Source: Thermodesulfovibrio sp. (GTDB lineage: Bacteria > Nitrospirota > Thermodesulfovibrionia > Thermodesulfovibrionales > UBA6898). From it: DNA of 64,000 nt. Positions 62,184 through 64,000 of this stretch are shown here, one piece after another (position 1 is the first letter of the stretch; each line of letters opens with the position of its first letter). The stretch covers positions 1 to 64,000 of the forward strand of contig PNOC01000009.1 in the NCBI GenBank assembly GCA_013824615.1, read 5' to 3'. Position numbers and translations under genes: made by a program. The notes beneath the pieces were generated by a model. It ran no database searches. It had not been told where the DNA came from and saw only the letters and a list, made by a program, of their open reading frames with translations.

Positions 62184-64000
62184 TTAATACAATTTATTCG
62201 CATTCCAGGACCCCATCTCGCTCTCGTCACCGTCTGAAGCATGCCAGGAGCCTGATGCCGTGACGGTTGTCCCGCCCACAATCATGCCGGTAATATTCCC
62301 GGAAAAGGGGAATACACTTTCACGGGGATTCCCGTCAGTGTCTGTCCAGGCCCAGGTTACCGCACCGCTGACAGTGCCTGAAATAACCCCTTCAGGACTG
62401 ACCGTGCCTCCCACCCTGCCGCTATAAGAATCGCCAGCATAGGTTCCGCTGATTGTCCCGATAAGCGTACCGTCCGAGACACGGAAGGTTATCGTTCCCG
62501 GAGCTGCTCCTGATATATCCCCGGAATATTTTCCTTCGAAATCGCAGCCATAGTCAGGAAGCATGACCGGTATGGTCGTTGTCGGGAAAGGCCCATTTGA
62601 AGGGACCTCGACCGGGCCGGAAGTATTGTCCCCGATGCCATTAACAAATGCATTCGCCCTAAGCGTGATATTGGATGTAAAGACCTTGGGGTCCTGCAGT
62701 CCCTGGAAGATCTGCTCGGCCAGGCTGCCGGTCCCGATCGGGCCTCCGCCGTTACCGGGGATTATACAATAGAGAATCACGGCCCTGGTCACGACCTGGC
62801 AGGCAGTTCCGATCGCAACTCCGCCCGGACCGGTCACCACGGTGAGCCCTGCTGCTATTGCCGGGCACATCGACGCCAGGAGCATACTATTCTCCGGGGA
62901 GCTTCCGACTATACCCAGTACATCGCATGCAAACCCGAGATATCCCGCCACCGTCTCAGCGGCAGCACGAACCTTCTCGGTGGTGAGTGAGGGTTTCAGC
63001 CCTGTTGGGATCGAGGCAACGTAGTTGCCGCCGCCTATTGAGTCCATACCTCCCTGCGGTCCTGAAAAAGTCCATCCCGGGACCGTAACACTGTATGAAA
63101 CCAGTGCATCGTCCACCGGCTGTCCGCATTGGGTGACCCGTACGATCCAATCAGCATTGCCCTCGCCCTGGGCATAAAGAGTCTGGGCCTCAACTTTGGG
63201 CAGCCGCTGAGCCGTAGCACTGCTCTGGAAGCCCGTGTTGACAACCGCTGAACCGTCTGGTGAAATCGCGGTTACGGCAACCTGATTGCCGCCAAAGTAC
63301 TCAAGGTCGAAGATGACACCATCAGGTGAACGCAGCTTCACCGGACGTTTGGCAGAGTCGAGTTCAATCTGCGTCGTACTCCCGTCCCCTGACATCACCT
63401 GGATGAGGTTCATGTCTGTCGGAATGCCATTTCCATCACGGGTGCCGGAATAGCTGACAATTGTTCCATCGCTGCCGCGCGCTGTAAAAAGTTGACTATC
63501 GGTCGGGTTCGTCATGATCGTGAAGGTCTGCGCGAACGTCACTCCGTTGGAATAAGCGCTCTCCCGGGTTGCGTCATATGCCTTGACCGCAAGATAATAG
63601 GTTCCCGACAGCGCGCTGACGTCCGCCGGGCCTATCTGAGTCGTATTGCCGACATCATATGCATTTTCATAAATACCCGCCTGTGCCAGCCCTACCCCGA
63701 TTTTATAGCCAGAGGCACCTGCTGCCGCATCCCAGTTGATCGTGAGCATTTTCCCGGAGAGGTTGTACCTCATATTCTGAGGCGCAGGCAGCACTGACGC
63801 TGCAAAAGAGATACCTATTCCATTAGAATAGCCGCTCTCCGTACTGCTATTGTATGCCTTGACCGCCAGATAAAAAGTCCCCGACAGCGCACTGACATCC
63901 ACCGGGCCTATCTGAGTCGTATTGCCGACATCATATGCATTTTCATAAATACCCGCCTGTGCCAGCCCTACCCCGATTTTATAACCAGAAGCACCTGCTG
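62184..64000 (-). CDS. Large secreted protein with tandem fibronectin-III-like repeats (partial)
   Basis: The frame is open to the right edge of the window, so the N-terminal part is missing. The visible ~605 residues start with at least two ~100-residue Fn3-like repeats (ASGYKIGVGLAQAGIYENAY, DVSALSGTYYLAVKAYD) that are nearly identical at DNA level (63600-63740 and 63900-64000). Next comes an RHS/YD-like stretch (FTARGSDGTIVSYSG, VKLRSPDGVIFDLEYFGGNQ), then a Gly/Ala-rich hydrophobic region (~residues 330-400) and a C-terminal domain with GTISGTYAGDSYSGRVGGTV. Probably a cell-surface or exported protein; function unknown. Confidence 0.75.
   Translation of the reverse strand, partial: AGASGYKIGVGLAQAGIYENAYDVGNTTQIGPVDVSALSGTFYLAVKAYNSSTESGYSNGIGISFAASVLPAPQNMRYNLSGKMLTINWDAAAGASGYKIGVGLAQAGIYENAYDVGNTTQIGPADVSALSGTYYLAVKAYDATRESAYSNGVTFAQTFTIMTNPTDSQLFTARGSDGTIVSYSGTRDGNGIPTDMNLIQVMSGDGSTTQIELDSAKRPVKLRSPDGVIFDLEYFGGNQVAVTAISPDGSAVVNTGFQSSATAQRLPKVEAQTLYAQGEGNADWIVRVTQCGQPVDDALVSYSVTVPGWTFSGPQGGMDSIGGGNYVASIPTGLKPSLTTEKVRAAAETVAGYLGFACDVLGIVGSSPENSMLLASMCPAIAAGLTVVTGPGGVAIGTACQVVTRAVILYCIIPGNGGGPIGTGSLAEQIFQGLQDPKVFTSNITLRANAFVNGIGDNTSGPVEVPSNGPFPTTTIPVMLPDYGCDFEGKYSGDISGAAPGTITFRVSDGTLIGTISGTYAGDSYSGRVGGTVSPEGVISGTVSGAVTWAWTDTDGNPRESVFPFSGNITGMIVGGTTVTASGSWHASDGDESEMGSWNANKLY

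Overview
This window is a dense, mostly housekeeping stretch of a chromosome from a Gram-negative, cytochrome-rich anaerobe or facultative anaerobe. My best guess is Nitrospirota (Thermodesulfovibrionia-like) or a deltaproteobacterial-type lineage. The reasons are OmpA and lipoprotein genes, two periplasmic multiheme c-type cytochromes, Ni-enzyme maturation genes (hypA, hypB, larC), molybdopterin-guanine cofactor genes, a split biotin-dependent carboxylase, and a cdaA-cdaR-glmM operon. The taxonomic call is an inference from gene content; no rRNA gene is present.

Layout. 0-8 kb: an encapsulin-type ferritin-like protein, then minus-strand apt, mtnP, hypA-hypB, ytxH and DUF948 genes, divergent ribD, an unrecognised plus-strand gene pair, then minus-strand purC and htpX. 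8-16 kb: a divergent pair (small membrane protein and 9-heme cytochrome) whose promoters place both start codons at the predicted transcription start, then a MobB-MobA fusion, a large repeat-rich secreted protein, larC and a secreted hypothetical. 16.3-18.1 kb: an AT-richer accessory island with a flavodoxin-fold oxidoreductase and a toxin-antitoxin pair whose toxin carries one in-frame stop. 18-24 kb: copA, a VCBS/FG-GAP lipoprotein, an OmpA porin and a TPR lipoprotein. 24-34 kb: DUF1456, cheB, dinG-like helicase, diguanylate cyclase, nosL, a methyltransferase, yyaL and an EamA permease. 34-43 kb: VIT/vWFA protein, tex, CDF transporter and a hybrid histidine kinase. 43-49.5 kb: two tRNAs (Arg-ACG, Ser-GCU) and the c-di-AMP/peptidoglycan operon cdaA-cdaR-glmM followed by comEC. 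49.6-53 kb: a decayed accessory patch holding an S74-chaperone protein, a VapBC-like pair sitting between two copies of a (HTH antitoxin + DUF188) module, and a frameshifted octaheme cytochrome. 53-62 kb: a minus-strand run of a two-subunit carboxylase, rpsO, pnp, an M16 peptidase, an IscA-like protein and hemB. 62-64 kb: the C-terminal part of a large secreted repeat protein that runs off the window.

Most notable observations: (1) two ~100-nt intergenic elements, 24 kb apart, with the same conserved core and the same three-stem architecture but different, compensating stem sequences, which makes them good candidates for an undescribed structured RNA; (2) several promoters whose spacing predicts leaderless mRNAs, including both cytochrome loci; (3) an RHH/VapC pair lodged between duplicated, decaying HTH-DUF188 modules; (4) a RelE/ParE toxin gene intact except for a single TAA; (5) a divergent biotin-dependent carboxyltransferase lacking the usual GGTSQP segment; (6) a 12-bp hairpin that buries a ribosome binding site between ompA and a lipoprotein gene.
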